IMG/VR virus record: IMGVR_UViG_3300008113_000298 | Location: 1-32,551 of that record | DNA: 32,551 nt | Direction: 5' to 3' (one strand) | From: a virus | Part shown: positions 18,101 through 26,442 of the stretch, piece after piece | How the letters are laid out: the number at the start of each line of letters is the position of its first letter | Numbering within the stretch: position 1 is the stretch's first letter | Notes under the pieces: model-generated | What the model was told of the DNA's origin: nothing | Seen by the model: the letters and a program-made list of their open reading frames with translations, nothing else | The model's database searches: none | Position numbers and translations under genes: made by a program

Positions 18101-21100
18101 AAGTACAAAGTTATCGCTTTTTCTAACTGTGTTTATGAACAACGGATCTAAACTGTTTCCATCTTGTTTATAAACACTGTATTCATAGAAATTATCAAAG
18201 ATATTATCAACCACACTGAATGGTTTCTTGAATTTAATTTCGTCAGCGCCTGGGCTTAAACTAATAACGGAGCCTGCACTCCACTTTTGAGTTGTCCAAA
18301 ATGCAAACTCTTTAACTGCTGTGCTCCAATCAGTTACAGTAGATAACACTGAATTAAAGAAATCAAAGTTAAAACCTTGAGCGATTAACCACTGGCCGTA
18401 GCCCGTTAAGAAATCTGCAACACCTTGTACAGTTGCAATTTCTGATCCGTAGTGTAGTGTAGATTCAGATGTTTCAACAGTGCTACGCACAATGATAGAT
18501 CGGCCGCCAGTAATTGGTAAACGCGGTAATTTAGAAAAATATTTTAATTCAAAAGTCGTACTACTAGTATGACTTGTTGTCACTCTATAATAATTGTTGT
18601 CATATCTTACAACTTGTGTTTTGTTGTAAAATTTTTCGTTATCCCAATCAATAAATCCTTCTGAAATTCCGCCAACGTTGATTACAGGATCGCTGGCAAT
18701 TTCCACTGGTTTGTAATACTTAAATTCCGGAGATACTAGATTATATCCTTTGATTACGAATCCGTTGGAAACTTTTTCAACAATAACACCACTGTAGTCA
18801 AGACTTGATACAGGAGTGCTTGTGTTAAGAATAATTTTGTAGTTCTCAAACGGAACAAATACATTCTTTTGATTTAGAGGACTACGGCTGTCTAAGACAA
18901 GTTTAAACTTTTCTTTAGTAATAAATCCGCCTACTTTTGTAGACAAGTTAACTTGTAACCTAGGCATTTTTGACTTATAAGATTCTAGACTGTCCTGACT
19001 CTTAGATGAAATAAAGTCAGTGATATAGTTTACTAATCCGCTGGAATATACTCTAGTAGTATCGTTGATAGAGTTTGGATATTCAATGTTAGTATGACTA
19101 AATCTAACATTGCCCGATACAGTTTTATAAACAAGTTGTCCTGTAAAGTCTCGAATTTGTCGACTGCGGTCAAACAATGTAGCAAATGCTTTTGCTGGTC
19201 GCAAAATGCTTATTGCAGTAATTAGTGCAAAGGGATATTCAGAACTGCGTCTCCAGGCATTTTCAATAGGAGCACAGTCACCGAACGAAAATTCCGCATC
19301 GGTCAAGTAAAATACATAATCTTTTACAGAGTTGGATTCCAACGGTGACAATAACTTTCCACTGTCATCTACAGGAATTTGTCCTAAAATAGTCGGGCGA
19401 GCATATTTTGCAACACGCTGAATTAGTTTACCAGGTTCACGAATAATACCTTCTGAAATGTCAGTCCATAGTATTAAGTTGTCTCGAGTGTATGGTGCTG
19501 GCCCGTACACGCTTACCCACCACGTTGGACGTTGACTGAATCCTAATATTTCCCAAGGATGGGTATGCGGACGATCCGTGTCATAAAAGTGTTTATAGAT
19601 CCCTCTCCAATGTCCTGGTAATTCTGTACCGGTTGGTGACGAAAAGTTTTTATAATTATAAGTAAAACTGTTTGTAGGTTCAAAGAATGTGTGCTTTGTA
19701 TAGTCGTCGGCTATGAAACGACTCCATTTCAAGAAGTCTTGTCGAATAGTACCATTAAGTTGTTGACTGGTTATGTCACTAGTTCTATAATATCCAGATG
19801 TAAAATCTAAAATATCAAATAGGCTAGTGTCATATCTAACTTTGATATTGTTATAGATCCTACGTTCTAATTCTAAAATTAAATCATCTCGGTAATCATT
19901 AAATGCACGAACAATACTGCCATCATGTCCTTGTATTACAGAAATTGGTTCGTCACTTACTAAAGTGTCGTCAACATAAATTGCTGGCTCAAAAAGAGGA
20001 TATAGTCCTAATTTTGTAGGAGTGGGCGGAACATAGCAACCGTTGGTATTTTCGTACTGTACAATTTTTAATTCGTCACCAACAGTCAGCGGCTTTTTAA
20101 TTCTAACAAAATTTGTGTTAAAAAATTCGTAATCATTGCCGTGCAATAGTTGAGAGTCATTTAAGTAAACAATAACTGCTTTGTCGCTAAGTGTGTTTAA
20201 ATCAAAATCAAATGTTATAGGATACTCTGTGATAGAATCATCTATAACTTCTTGATCGAATATAAAATTTCCACCAAACGGAATCATGTCTGAAAAGAAA
20301 AATGGCATCGATGATGTTTTATCCTTGACCATTTCTTTCATTAACAAATCTAAGTGTATTCGAGTAATTCCATCAAATCCGTAATCTGTTGCAGTACGGA
20401 TAAAGTTTCTTTTAAATTTATTATATTCTTCTTTGGCGAATCGTAATGCTTTAACAACATTGTGTTCTTTGTCTGTAAAATGATAGATGATAGGAGTTAG
20501 CGGAGCACTATGCTGTACAATCCGTTTGCCATAGGCAGTGAGATTAGATAAATCTCGTAGATTGCCTGTTCCTGGTAATGTTCCAGTGAAATCGTCTCTA
20601 TCGTCGGCAATTGTTTTAGCGTGATTAATTACTTCGCCCAAGGTGCAGTCTGCAAGTCCTAAGTTTGCAGGATTACTTTCAAAGTTTCTAGGAATTTCAT
20701 AAAATCCGTTGGCATTTTTTGGAGTATTGCTAAACGATTTAACAACAATACTATCAGCCGCAGTGATATCTACTGCTAGTTCGATATATGCTTGATCGTT
20801 TCTTAGAAAGATTTCATAATCAAATACTCGTTTGATAATTTTACCGTTGACAAATACCTTGACTTCTAGGTCTGTCAATAGTCCGCTGTTATCATAAACG
20901 TCTATTGGAAAATAGTTTGTACGTTCTGTACCGTCAAACTGTCTTGTAACATACTGTTTACTATTTTCAACTGCAATTTCCCAGCCATTGACATAATCAA
21001 ATGTATCAATACTGATTGTCTTCTTTAAATAACCTTTGGAAATATCAACAGTAACAATGTCAGCAAGTTCTTTATAAATGAATGTGTCTTTTTGTAAGTT

Positions 21101-22948
21101 AAAATCAAATAAGATATCGCCAATGTTGCCGATATTCTTATATGCTATTCCGAACCCTAGTTCTGTGTCAATACTCACACCCGGAGTATATCCGAATACT
21201 CGAGTGCCGCTGAAAGTAGTGCCTGGGTATTTGATTTCAGTTCCGTAACTGATTCCAACATTATCAAAAACATCAAACAACGGTGCTTGGTTTACAGAAT
21301 CCTTAGACTGTGCAACACTCCAATTGTCTCCGTTGTAATAAAACATCTTGCCTTTATTAACTAGACCATCAAGCACTAATACAGTTTCGTCCTGGATGGG
21401 CGATGTGTCTTTTTCTTCTAATAAAGTAATTCGACGAGCGTTTAAATGTGTTATAAACGATACTTTAAATATTCTACCAGCAACTTGTACATCAGGATCT
21501 GCTAGGAATAATACACGCATACCTTCTAGTAAATCAATACCATCAACATTATATCCAAGACTGCCTTCAATGGTTGAAAACACATCAGTGGTGTAGGTAT
21601 CAACTAAAGTTACGCTGGTTTTATACTGACGGCCAAACTTCCATAATGCAATATCTGCTTCAAATTCAATAATAGGTCGAGTTGCTCTAAAATTTTGATC
21701 AAGCACTGCTTGAACACCATTAACATCTGAAGATGTTGCAACAATATCCTTATGGAACCAACGGTTAAATCGAGACCAGGGATTGAGATCTTTGCTTGAA
21801 CGATTAATTACAAGATAATCCTTAGTTGTTGGTAAATTTCCAGCAACATCAAATCCTTGGCTATCAAATCCTTCGTTGTCAAATTCAACGTTTACACTAG
21901 TAGAATAAGAACTAGGAGTTGCTAAATCAGTTTCGTTAACTAATTTAATGGCTGCTCCAACACCCTCAACATACCAATTGCCAGTAGCATATTTTTCAGG
22001 TGTTACTCGACCTTGGAAATACACTTTCATACCATTAGATAATATGATGTCGTTAGAAGATATATAATTTTTCTTTCCTACTACTTCAACGTCTACGTTG
22101 ATGCTGGACGAATCTGTAATATCATAAATTTTAAAAATGCCACCGGTGTTAACATCAGTTTCACTTACATAATAAATGATGTTTGGTGCATCTAGGGGCA
22201 CTGTGAATTCAATTATACCCGATTGAACATATTGATTACCCGTACTGACTCCACTTTCAAAGAAGTTACTATCGCCGGTTTCACGAATTGTTTTAAATGC
22301 AATTCCGTATCCCGGACAATTTACTTCAAATTGATAAGTTTGTCCTCTGTACAATCGAAGATTAGGATTACGTGTTAATGCATCTGGTGTAAACACGTAG
22401 GCACGATTATCAACATCGTCAACTAAGTTAATAGAATACGTACTGATAATATTGTCTGACTGGCCTGCTATTGGAATAGCAACTGGTCCATTAGGTAGCC
22501 AGTAGTAATCTCGATAGTTGACAAACTTGTCCCAATCCATGTGAGGATTCCAAGCATAGAATTCTTGACTATTAATCTTGTTATGATCAGTGTCTCCGCT
22601 GTTGAAGAACGCTAACTGATTAATAAAATCAGGATAGTCTTTAAAGAATTCTACGTTATCAAGATTATCCTTAATGATAACTGCTGGCTCAAATTGATAG
22701 TCTGAACGTTGAGCCGTTGCACCTGATAGGTAATTGTCTCCTGGACGGTAAGGTTCAAAAGTTTTTCTGCCAATAAATGCACTTACTTTTTCTACTTCAC
22801 CTTCTGAGATCATTTGATCTAAGGTGGCAGATAAAAACTTTTGATTTGCACTAGTTCTAAAATACTTAGGCAAAAATCCTATAGAAGTTTTATCTGCATT
22901 ATCAGAAACAGAAAGTGGTGGGTCAAATTGATCGTTGTTAAATGCCAT
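9128..22948 (-). CDS. Giant modular baseplate/tail protein, about 4606 aa
   Basis: One uninterrupted frame. I take the ATG at 22946-22948 (MAFNNDQFDPP); a GTG at 22958-22960 adds four residues but has no ribosome binding site. Visible modules, from the N-terminus: a conserved-looking head (GFLPKYFRTSANQKFLSATL); beta modules of the form VFVNGK...DYE...ADSIVV near residues 690 and 920; a region of seven FG-GAP-like blades at about 2094-2480 (for example FGNSLALSYDGARLLIGVPG); GxGY-type repeats near 2863-2943 and 3243-3313; a coiled-coil-like Ala/Gln/Asp-rich stretch at about 3535-3662; more NG...DY modules; an IPT/TIG-like domain at about 4320-4405 (VCTVTGTGF); and a final beta domain. It overlaps the gp6-like gene by 11 nt and sits where T4 has gp7. 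Probably a wedge protein with built-in host-binding arms. Function is inferred from position and domain style. Confidence 0.85.
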   Translation of the reverse strand: MAFNNDQFDPPLSVSDNADKTSIGFLPKYFRTSANQKFLSATLDQMISEGEVEKVSAFIGRKTFEPYRPGDNYLSGATAQRSDYQFEPAVIIKDNLDNVEFFKDYPDFINQLAFFNSGDTDHNKINSQEFYAWNPHMDWDKFVNYRDYYWLPNGPVAIPIAGQSDNIISTYSINLVDDVDNRAYVFTPDALTRNPNLRLYRGQTYQFEVNCPGYGIAFKTIRETGDSNFFESGVSTGNQYVQSGIIEFTVPLDAPNIIYYVSETDVNTGGIFKIYDITDSSSINVDVEVVGKKNYISSNDIILSNGMKVYFQGRVTPEKYATGNWYVEGVGAAIKLVNETDLATPSSYSTSVNVEFDNEGFDSQGFDVAGNLPTTKDYLVINRSSKDLNPWSRFNRWFHKDIVATSSDVNGVQAVLDQNFRATRPIIEFEADIALWKFGRQYKTSVTLVDTYTTDVFSTIEGSLGYNVDGIDLLEGMRVLFLADPDVQVAGRIFKVSFITHLNARRITLLEEKDTSPIQDETVLVLDGLVNKGKMFYYNGDNWSVAQSKDSVNQAPLFDVFDNVGISYGTEIKYPGTTFSGTRVFGYTPGVSIDTELGFGIAYKNIGNIGDILFDFNLQKDTFIYKELADIVTVDISKGYLKKTISIDTFDYVNGWEIAVENSKQYVTRQFDGTERTNYFPIDVYDNSGLLTDLEVKVFVNGKIIKRVFDYEIFLRNDQAYIELAVDITAADSIVVKSFSNTPKNANGFYEIPRNFESNPANLGLADCTLGEVINHAKTIADDRDDFTGTLPGTGNLRDLSNLTAYGKRIVQHSAPLTPIIYHFTDKEHNVVKALRFAKEEYNKFKRNFIRTATDYGFDGITRIHLDLLMKEMVKDKTSSMPFFFSDMIPFGGNFIFDQEVIDDSITEYPITFDFDLNTLSDKAVIVYLNDSQLLHGNDYEFFNTNFVRIKKPLTVGDELKIVQYENTNGCYVPPTPTKLGLYPLFEPAIYVDDTLVSDEPISVIQGHDGSIVRAFNDYRDDLILELERRIYNNIKVRYDTSLFDILDFTSGYYRTSDITSQQLNGTIRQDFLKWSRFIADDYTKHTFFEPTNSFTYNYKNFSSPTGTELPGHWRGIYKHFYDTDRPHTHPWEILGFSQRPTWWVSVYGPAPYTRDNLILWTDISEGIIREPGKLIQRVAKYARPTILGQIPVDDSGKLLSPLESNSVKDYVFYLTDAEFSFGDCAPIENAWRRSSEYPFALITAISILRPAKAFATLFDRSRQIRDFTGQLVYKTVSGNVRFSHTNIEYPNSINDTTRVYSSGLVNYITDFISSKSQDSLESYKSKMPRLQVNLSTKVGGFITKEKFKLVLDSRSPLNQKNVFVPFENYKIILNTSTPVSSLDYSGVIVEKVSNGFVIKGYNLVSPEFKYYKPVEIASDPVINVGGISEGFIDWDNEKFYNKTQVVRYDNNYYRVTTSHTSSTTFELKYFSKLPRLPITGGRSIIVRSTVETSESTLHYGSEIATVQGVADFLTGYGQWLIAQGFNFDFFNSVLSTVTDWSTAVKEFAFWTTQKWSAGSVISLSPGADEIKFKKPFSVVDNIFDNFYEYSVYKQDGNSLDPLFINTVRKSDNFVLRPRNTADGIYHVTLNSVQKEHVIILDNKTVFNDVIYDQIQGYRQERIKAVGYRTAAWQGDFNIPGFIYDRAEVTEWSAWKDYSLSDTVKYKEFYYSAKGNVPGTAEFDDASWFRLPNKPESKLIPNWDYKANQFFDFYDLDTDSFDVDQQTIAKHLIGYQRRDYLENIINDDVAQYKFYQGMIRDKGTQNVLTKLFNPLSSADKDSLEFYEEWALRLGTYGATAAFEEIEYRIDETKMLINPQPFELVSSIDKETNDFVYRILPYEVYVPSEDYNHAPFPVRVPDDYFVDTSGYIRKDDVDFVFTSKAEITTLELSQLSEGSRIWIGYDVNTWGVYRFSMINARVSTVTLSDPVIRITFAGNKDEELQVGDYIGINSSAVVDGVYEITATGFNYIEIPAGDLTEDDILLATVGNPFIVYKFSSLRIKESVNEVSSIDRLDEVNLPVKVSGDRVWIDGVNNNWAVWKYEPAFTSTNILDESDNFGRTVAVSKNETIMAVSTGSGVDDRVRYFTRPASTFNWSFTESLNAGSTGLIDTNGTFGNSLALSYDGARLLIGVPGADDSEGYAALYTKTSSNIFEFTKNLLPDTRRTSEFYSQFTGFTSANIVVASRGTIGSVSPALFLYDLDGQELDLISGFNSLYEITDLSVADDVVAVSFTDETVRLYAISNGTLVLTHTVQFGDLVPNTTLTISTGSNFAESIAITRDAKTLAVGAPSYSGLNTEEGCVVVFELINNEYVAQYLIKNPKNTSAGRFGSEVEFNSAGDRLSVYAAGILQDTPTTFDSNTTLFDLTSTTFKDPQPGAGAVFVFDKYDTKLVFAEQLDIDGVLGTKYGNSLTFVNSVYIGDPGKTSGAVYEFKSTAKSWIKDQSPTPVVDVKKIKSVFMYDIDKNTIIQYLDFIDPLQGKILGLAEQELSYKTFYDPATYIIGTEAVNVDQLTGWNESQVGRLWWDLASAKFLNTYQGSVVYKTNSWNGRFNDSEVAVYEWVSSKYTPSVWDSLADTDEGLTMGISGQSKYGDFAYSITQTYDSIAESLSTTYYFWVKNKKTIPAVNNRAYSANDVAGFISDPKSKGVKYIAFHSPTQFSLVNCKELITDRRVAINFRYWVIDNTEVNVHSHYQLVAEGDESKQLNKYIEKKWLESLIGFDDLANPVPDPKLPMKLRYGILSKPRQSMFINRLEALKQFVERANRVLIKNNIVDDVDISNLYNKDEAPSVYSLKYDAVKDLYSDLRFVNVAPSRTAVLQPVIEDGRIIRVTIVNSGKNYNDLSYDESLGKPRRGPNVQVSGIGTGAKISTIINIKGEVVSAVVENPGNGYQANTTLTVRPYTALVNTDEQSSGNWALYIWDTTNKVWIKDLVQTYNVSKYWNFADWYADGYNSFTKVDFSVDFSYQLAGLTVDLGETVKVKNVGSSGWLLLEKNTDSVNLLDINSSFKVIGRQNGTIQLKSNIYEFKNSNVGFDGPFYDVDVFDDEPKEELRIIIDVLKNNIFVDQLTQEYNALFFASLRYVFTEQIFVDWAFKTSFVKSKHNLGELKQKITYQNDNLESYEDYVREVKPYRTKIREFVSAYDKLDRSRTLTTDFDLPAIYNPDSGLIQPITTQIVDGAIVSDNNIILQEPYSNWYYNAGHSIKSIDVTNGGAGYKTAPQVIISGICSVPAIATAYVSRGKLIKVVVENQGEGYLVTPTVTLDGGLDTEGGVVAQLSLQLERGPVRSNKLGVKFDRISAKYTITDLSVSQQFDGSGARTRFDLKWPADSRPGTYGISINGIDILDSEFTLTNVADTSLGYTRYFARVVFVTAPINQSVIVINYRKSIDLLDAADRIQHYYAPSSGQLGKDLGQLMQGVDYGGVEIQGLSFNIGSGWDALPWFVGGWDTFDTEFKDRLFISDGTSRSFDMNYILTDGAELNVYKNGIKIDDPNYDAVNAAQTILISEQNTLTDLEDDLQLLVNVRAEKNAAKEAAADNLVQQQAYLDDLTAQYNQALLDGNLVLAMQIEPLIVAQANVRLAANAALTLAISQYNASITAVINKQQDVADQQLIVSTAQTTLDTLPVVLNVTAIMNSLYGDGSTQFFVIPNDVPLTNGDKIVLRESTSDGSFRPDDTTFDVDLTGGDLAYQSARGINPDAINVDGDGFVSVFSSHAPEEVVPGQVVDTVDIQVYDKVRDGSPTILTRFYRVKTVADTEFELGQRPGTADAVFVKINNNVGIVNEDYSIDYRTQTIRLLVPPTIGDEVAVTSLSQNGLGILDLDFFISDGLTTDYVTAARSTENYTAFVTVDGVAESVTTFIADETFENTGNIVIKFSTAPEAGSIINFTIINSFVNTISKVQKETIVHNGTTSAYTLSYAPLFKEPFENNVIVVIDGSIVKSIDNYYFDVAGTSRTYSVSPVDYSFNSIDPDQVEVYINGLPTQRARDWNWVSNNNELKLKRNVAVVGDKVTLSILKDAKYTISGSVITFLDSYPADTSIEVTTFSNHDVLDIQRFNDVVKFNSSLVPGAVDYTKFTQLTSGRIALNKPALAAQYVWISVNGELLVADVDYVLENNLRFVRITRQLQSADMVEVIVFNSNTTRSSFGYRIFKDMTNRVVYKRIDDATSTSLAEPLNGYDSKITVVDASGLTTPNALKNEPGVIVIDKERIEYLKKTGNILSQLRRGTLGTGIKPQYPVGTRLRDQGIVNTVPYKDEILNTEVISDGFTLGSQYYPNSTGVTVTNFTYNFNNNTAFPLGGQVCTVTGTGFRSDVKVFVGDPTIVDGLGNFVNQCATTYISETQLTFITSAKSVGSYDLTIVNPSRTTPFVIPTTSVVVPQAIKYVQILLPFAPLPNPATETGWYKDTRVIPVTRIQPGRGYVIASVGTTNFGLIGASANAVGTGFIASAAGTGTGTVVDYTSIPYEYWESTDIEVFVGGRRLRKSPLEIFDETLGPDSPSGNKLIEAEFAVNKNIGAYVRLTDTPPPGVKIIVQKRIGRTWTEQNIALADATSDPAKFIRAKGVDLSE

Positions 22949-25900
22949 AGTTGTTTGCACTCTGGATGCCGGTATTATTAGTTAGTGATGTTAACACTGT
23001 GCCGTTTGCGCGAATTCTCGACGCAGTAATTTCGCTGATAATTTCAATGTCAGTGACTGTTGCAGAACTTACAAATATTTCATCAGCATTAGATTTAATT
23101 TCATATAAACTACCAAAACTTAAACTTTGGTCTTTAGGAACTATTACTAAGTTACTAATGTTAGGAGAAACTTTATTCATAATATAAGTTGTCAACTCTG
23201 TGAAATAAAACGTGTCGCCGAAGTTCCAATTTTCAATTGCAAAAAATTCGTTGATTGCAGTTATCACACTGGTTTTAATATCGCTGTCACTTACAGCAAC
23301 GTTGCCGCTTTTAACAACTTTAAATGTTGCCTGTAAAGATACTGGCGCAGTGGCTCCAAATATTTCTTTATATTTTACTGGATGATATATTACTTCATCA
23401 CTGATTGCTTTAACTTTGTCTAGACTAGCGCCAAAGTTTACATATAATGCATCACTGCTTGGGGGCAGTGGACGCTCTGTAATTTCATTTCTAATCCAAC
23501 GACGATATTCAGTATCATATATCTTTGTCAACACGTAAACATCCATGATGTTTGTGGAACTTGGATCTAATCTTGCATTACTGTTGGCCGCATGTAGATA
23601 TTGAAATTTTAAACCGCTTCGTCCAAAAAATCCACGATATTCGTTGGTTACCTGAAACATAGGAGCGCCTGTTCTATTAAACTGCTTGACTAGTTTTTCG
23701 TCTAACAAATAAACAAGTTGTCCGTCTGCAATTCCGTTAAATGGATTAATATTAATTTCTTCTACATTGTTATATGTTAAAATAAGACCGTTGTCATTGG
23801 GGCAATAATAATAATCAGTGACTCCGTCTAGTCCAGTCTTACGTTGTTGAAAAATAATTTTTTCAGTTGTGTTTGTTTCTGTTTCTACAATACGTGCAAA
23901 GACTTCAGGATCGTCAATGACTCCGTCATCGTCACTGTCGGTAAATGTTATACTGATTTTTTTACTGTCAATGTATCCGTCGGCGCCTTTGTACTCATCA
24001 ATAATTTCCCAGTCATAGGTTAAGCCTAATGGCAACACTACTCCAAGAGTAGAGTCTACATCTGGGCGAGTATTAATGTCTAATACTGAAATTTTGTCTT
24101 TGACAATTTTTCCGATACTAGTATCATAAATTTTATCGCTTGAATCATAAAAGAATCTAACTTCCTTGATACTTTCAAAGACATAACGAGTTGCACGATT
24201 AGTTACTGTGTAAATTTCACCATCAGTTTCAAATAGGACAATCCAACTTGCATCCAGTTGCTGATTACTGATGTCGCCGGCTTTGCCAATACTAAAATTA
24301 GAAATTTTATCCACGTTAGATTCTGCAATAATTTTCCACGAACTGTCAACAGTGTCATAGCGGAGACCAAATTCTTTTTTAGCAAAAATTAAATCAAATA
24401 TTTTGTTACGAACACTATCTGAAAATTCTTTAACAAACTTAGGAATAATACTTTGTAATTCTGCACTTGACGGAACAAGTTCGTTTAGTTTAATTGGGCC
24501 TTCACCGTTGGCCAATACATTAGTTGATCCAAATGTGCCGCTACCTGCAATGTTAACAATTTTTGACCAAATATATGGTTTCTCCCCTGCCTTTTTAGGT
24601 GCAGTGGATAGGACAAGATTATTTTTTGAATCAAATGCTCTGTAATTTGTTGGAGGAACAAACTTAACTAAACAGTCATTAACAACATAACGAAGATTAG
24701 AACTAGTAAATGCGCCAACTTGACGTACTTCGCCAGTTAGAACGTTGGTCAAATATCCTGTAGATTGATTAGTTGTTTTAGTTACTCTATTCCATTTGAT
24801 AAACGGCGTTCCCAAATTGATTTCTGAGAAGTTGTCTAAGTAAAAATCATAAACAGATTTCTTTTTAAGAATAGGAACGACCTGATTTGTAACCACACTT
24901 TCAATTTCGCTACGGGTAGCAAAACTAAAATTAAATGTTTCTGTAAAATTTTCTTTGTATAGTACACCATCTGTACCAAATAAATTAGTACTACTGTACT
25001 GACCAGTTACATCTTTTAAATCAAAGTAACGGCTAATGCCCGAACTGACTCGATTCACTGCTTTTACTTTTATAATTTCTTGACTTACGCCTAGAGGTAG
25101 AATGTTATAGTCTTCACCAGTGATCATTCTATTTTGTGTATAGTATGTCTGCGGTGCTTTTTCTTTAATGCTGTCAGAATCTTCTGCTGGGGTTGCATTA
25201 GTCACTGTGTACTTTAAACTCAGTGTAACTGTTAGTGTTTCTTGACGACCTTTACGACTTAGGTATGGGATGTCGATAGTAACACTCTTGATGCTGTTTG
25301 GTGTAATTTTATAAGATAGTCCGTTGCTTACACGATAATATACTTTGTAATTACCTTGTGGTAACTCTCCAAACACGCCATCAGAAAATACTAGTCGTAC
25401 ACGATCTGCTGTTCTGCTTTGTACAGAATAAATTTTACGAGACCCGTTGCTAACGCTGTTGTATATGATGTTGTTGCCTGTTAAGGCTTCAACTTTTTCC
25501 CATAGGTTTGCATCAAGACCAATTTGATCTAAGTCATATAACCATACGTCCGAATCGTTAATTCCGCTGGCGTCTAGGTCAACTACTTCGTTAGGAGTTG
25601 CTCGTGCAACATTAAAGTTACCTTGTTGCAAACTGCCTTGACGAAAATGTAGAAAGAATCCAGTGTTACTGCTAGGCGCTCCGCCGCCGTCATCTCGGTA
25701 CAAGAATGCCAAGTTGTTACCTGGAAACGGTGCTTCTTCGTATATGCTACTTGAATTTTTAATCACACTAGATACAACGTCAAAACTCATGTTACGACCA
25801 TCAACGTTTTTACTAAAACTATAAATGGGCAGTTCTGTGTTGGTTCCGTTGAATCTATACTGTTCTGTAGGCACACCATTGATTGTGTTTCTATCCTGAG

Positions 25901-26417
25901 GACGACCAAACTGAATAGTTTCACTCATTGAGGCATTAATAATTTTAATGAACTGCTCATACCAATTAGTGTTGCTTGGGTCGTTCCATAACACTGTTAA
26001 GTTGGATAAGTTTCGGCCATTGCTGTCCACAATTTCTTCAGTGGTACTTACAGCAGAGAACTTTAATAGACCGTTGGCTGGGATGTTTCTTTTGGGATTG
26101 TAGGACAGTAAACGTGCTAGACGTAGCACACTTTCTCTGCGTTCTGCTAGTTCTAAAAAGTTATCTCGAGCATTTAAATCAAATCTAAATGCTAGGTTTT
26201 GACCCAAGAATGCAATAAGGTCAATAAGAGCCAAGTACTCACTGGACTCAATATAATCGTTAAAATCTTCTGGATAATTTTCACGTAGATACGCAATCAT
26301 TGTCCTACGTAGGTTATCAAAGTCGTAACTTTGAAAGTCCGCGTTTCGAAAACTCTGGTAGATCTTCTGCCAGTCTTCGGCGGCAATTAATCGGTTCTGT
26401 CTATCAATACTTCCCAT
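22938..26417 (-). CDS. gp6: Baseplate wedge protein, gp6-like (enlarged)
   Basis: 1159 residues against about 660 in T4 gp6. The N-terminal 120 residues show the gp6/J pattern: a helical start, YLALIDLIAFLGQNLAFRFD at 61-80, NARDNFLELAERRESVLRLA, and LLSYNPKRNIPANG. A later KEKAPQTYYTQNRMITGEDY followed by IIKVKAVNRVSSG corresponds to the gp6 segment ahead of its C-terminal wedge-pairing part. The extra length lies in the second half and includes DSDDDGVIDDPE (residues 826-837), which looks like a calcium-binding loop. In T4, gp6 dimers form the inner wedge ring that joins wedges and changes shape on contraction. GAGGA lies 6 nt before the ATG. The stop overlaps the giant gene, which suggests coupled synthesis of two interacting wedge proteins. 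Confidence 0.88.
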   Translation of the reverse strand: MGSIDRQNRLIAAEDWQKIYQSFRNADFQSYDFDNLRRTMIAYLRENYPEDFNDYIESSEYLALIDLIAFLGQNLAFRFDLNARDNFLELAERRESVLRLARLLSYNPKRNIPANGLLKFSAVSTTEEIVDSNGRNLSNLTVLWNDPSNTNWYEQFIKIINASMSETIQFGRPQDRNTINGVPTEQYRFNGTNTELPIYSFSKNVDGRNMSFDVVSSVIKNSSSIYEEAPFPGNNLAFLYRDDGGGAPSSNTGFFLHFRQGSLQQGNFNVARATPNEVVDLDASGINDSDVWLYDLDQIGLDANLWEKVEALTGNNIIYNSVSNGSRKIYSVQSRTADRVRLVFSDGVFGELPQGNYKVYYRVSNGLSYKITPNSIKSVTIDIPYLSRKGRQETLTVTLSLKYTVTNATPAEDSDSIKEKAPQTYYTQNRMITGEDYNILPLGVSQEIIKVKAVNRVSSGISRYFDLKDVTGQYSSTNLFGTDGVLYKENFTETFNFSFATRSEIESVVTNQVVPILKKKSVYDFYLDNFSEINLGTPFIKWNRVTKTTNQSTGYLTNVLTGEVRQVGAFTSSNLRYVVNDCLVKFVPPTNYRAFDSKNNLVLSTAPKKAGEKPYIWSKIVNIAGSGTFGSTNVLANGEGPIKLNELVPSSAELQSIIPKFVKEFSDSVRNKIFDLIFAKKEFGLRYDTVDSSWKIIAESNVDKISNFSIGKAGDISNQQLDASWIVLFETDGEIYTVTNRATRYVFESIKEVRFFYDSSDKIYDTSIGKIVKDKISVLDINTRPDVDSTLGVVLPLGLTYDWEIIDEYKGADGYIDSKKISITFTDSDDDGVIDDPEVFARIVETETNTTEKIIFQQRKTGLDGVTDYYYCPNDNGLILTYNNVEEININPFNGIADGQLVYLLDEKLVKQFNRTGAPMFQVTNEYRGFFGRSGLKFQYLHAANSNARLDPSSTNIMDVYVLTKIYDTEYRRWIRNEITERPLPPSSDALYVNFGASLDKVKAISDEVIYHPVKYKEIFGATAPVSLQATFKVVKSGNVAVSDSDIKTSVITAINEFFAIENWNFGDTFYFTELTTYIMNKVSPNISNLVIVPKDQSLSFGSLYEIKSNADEIFVSSATVTDIEIISEITASRIRANGTVLTSLTNNTGIQSANNYGI

Positions 26418-26434
26418 ATATAGTCCTCACATGT

Positions 26435-26442
26435 TATTTATC
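26435..26442 (-). promoter_or_regulatory. T4-type late promoter motif GATAAATA
   Basis: Minus strand ACGATAAATAA, 17 nt upstream of the gp6-like ATG, in the 49-nt gap after gp25. It shares the ACGATAAATAA core with the site at 4494-4501. It is flanked by a small inverted repeat (CTCAC/GTGAG, 26426-26447), probably chance. Confidence 0.6.

Noticed and set aside
22949-22960. GTG start giving four more residues to the giant protein
   Set aside because: There is no Shine-Dalgarno-like sequence before the GTG, while the ATG at 22948 follows at a normal place after the gp6-like coding end. The choice does not affect the product in any important way.
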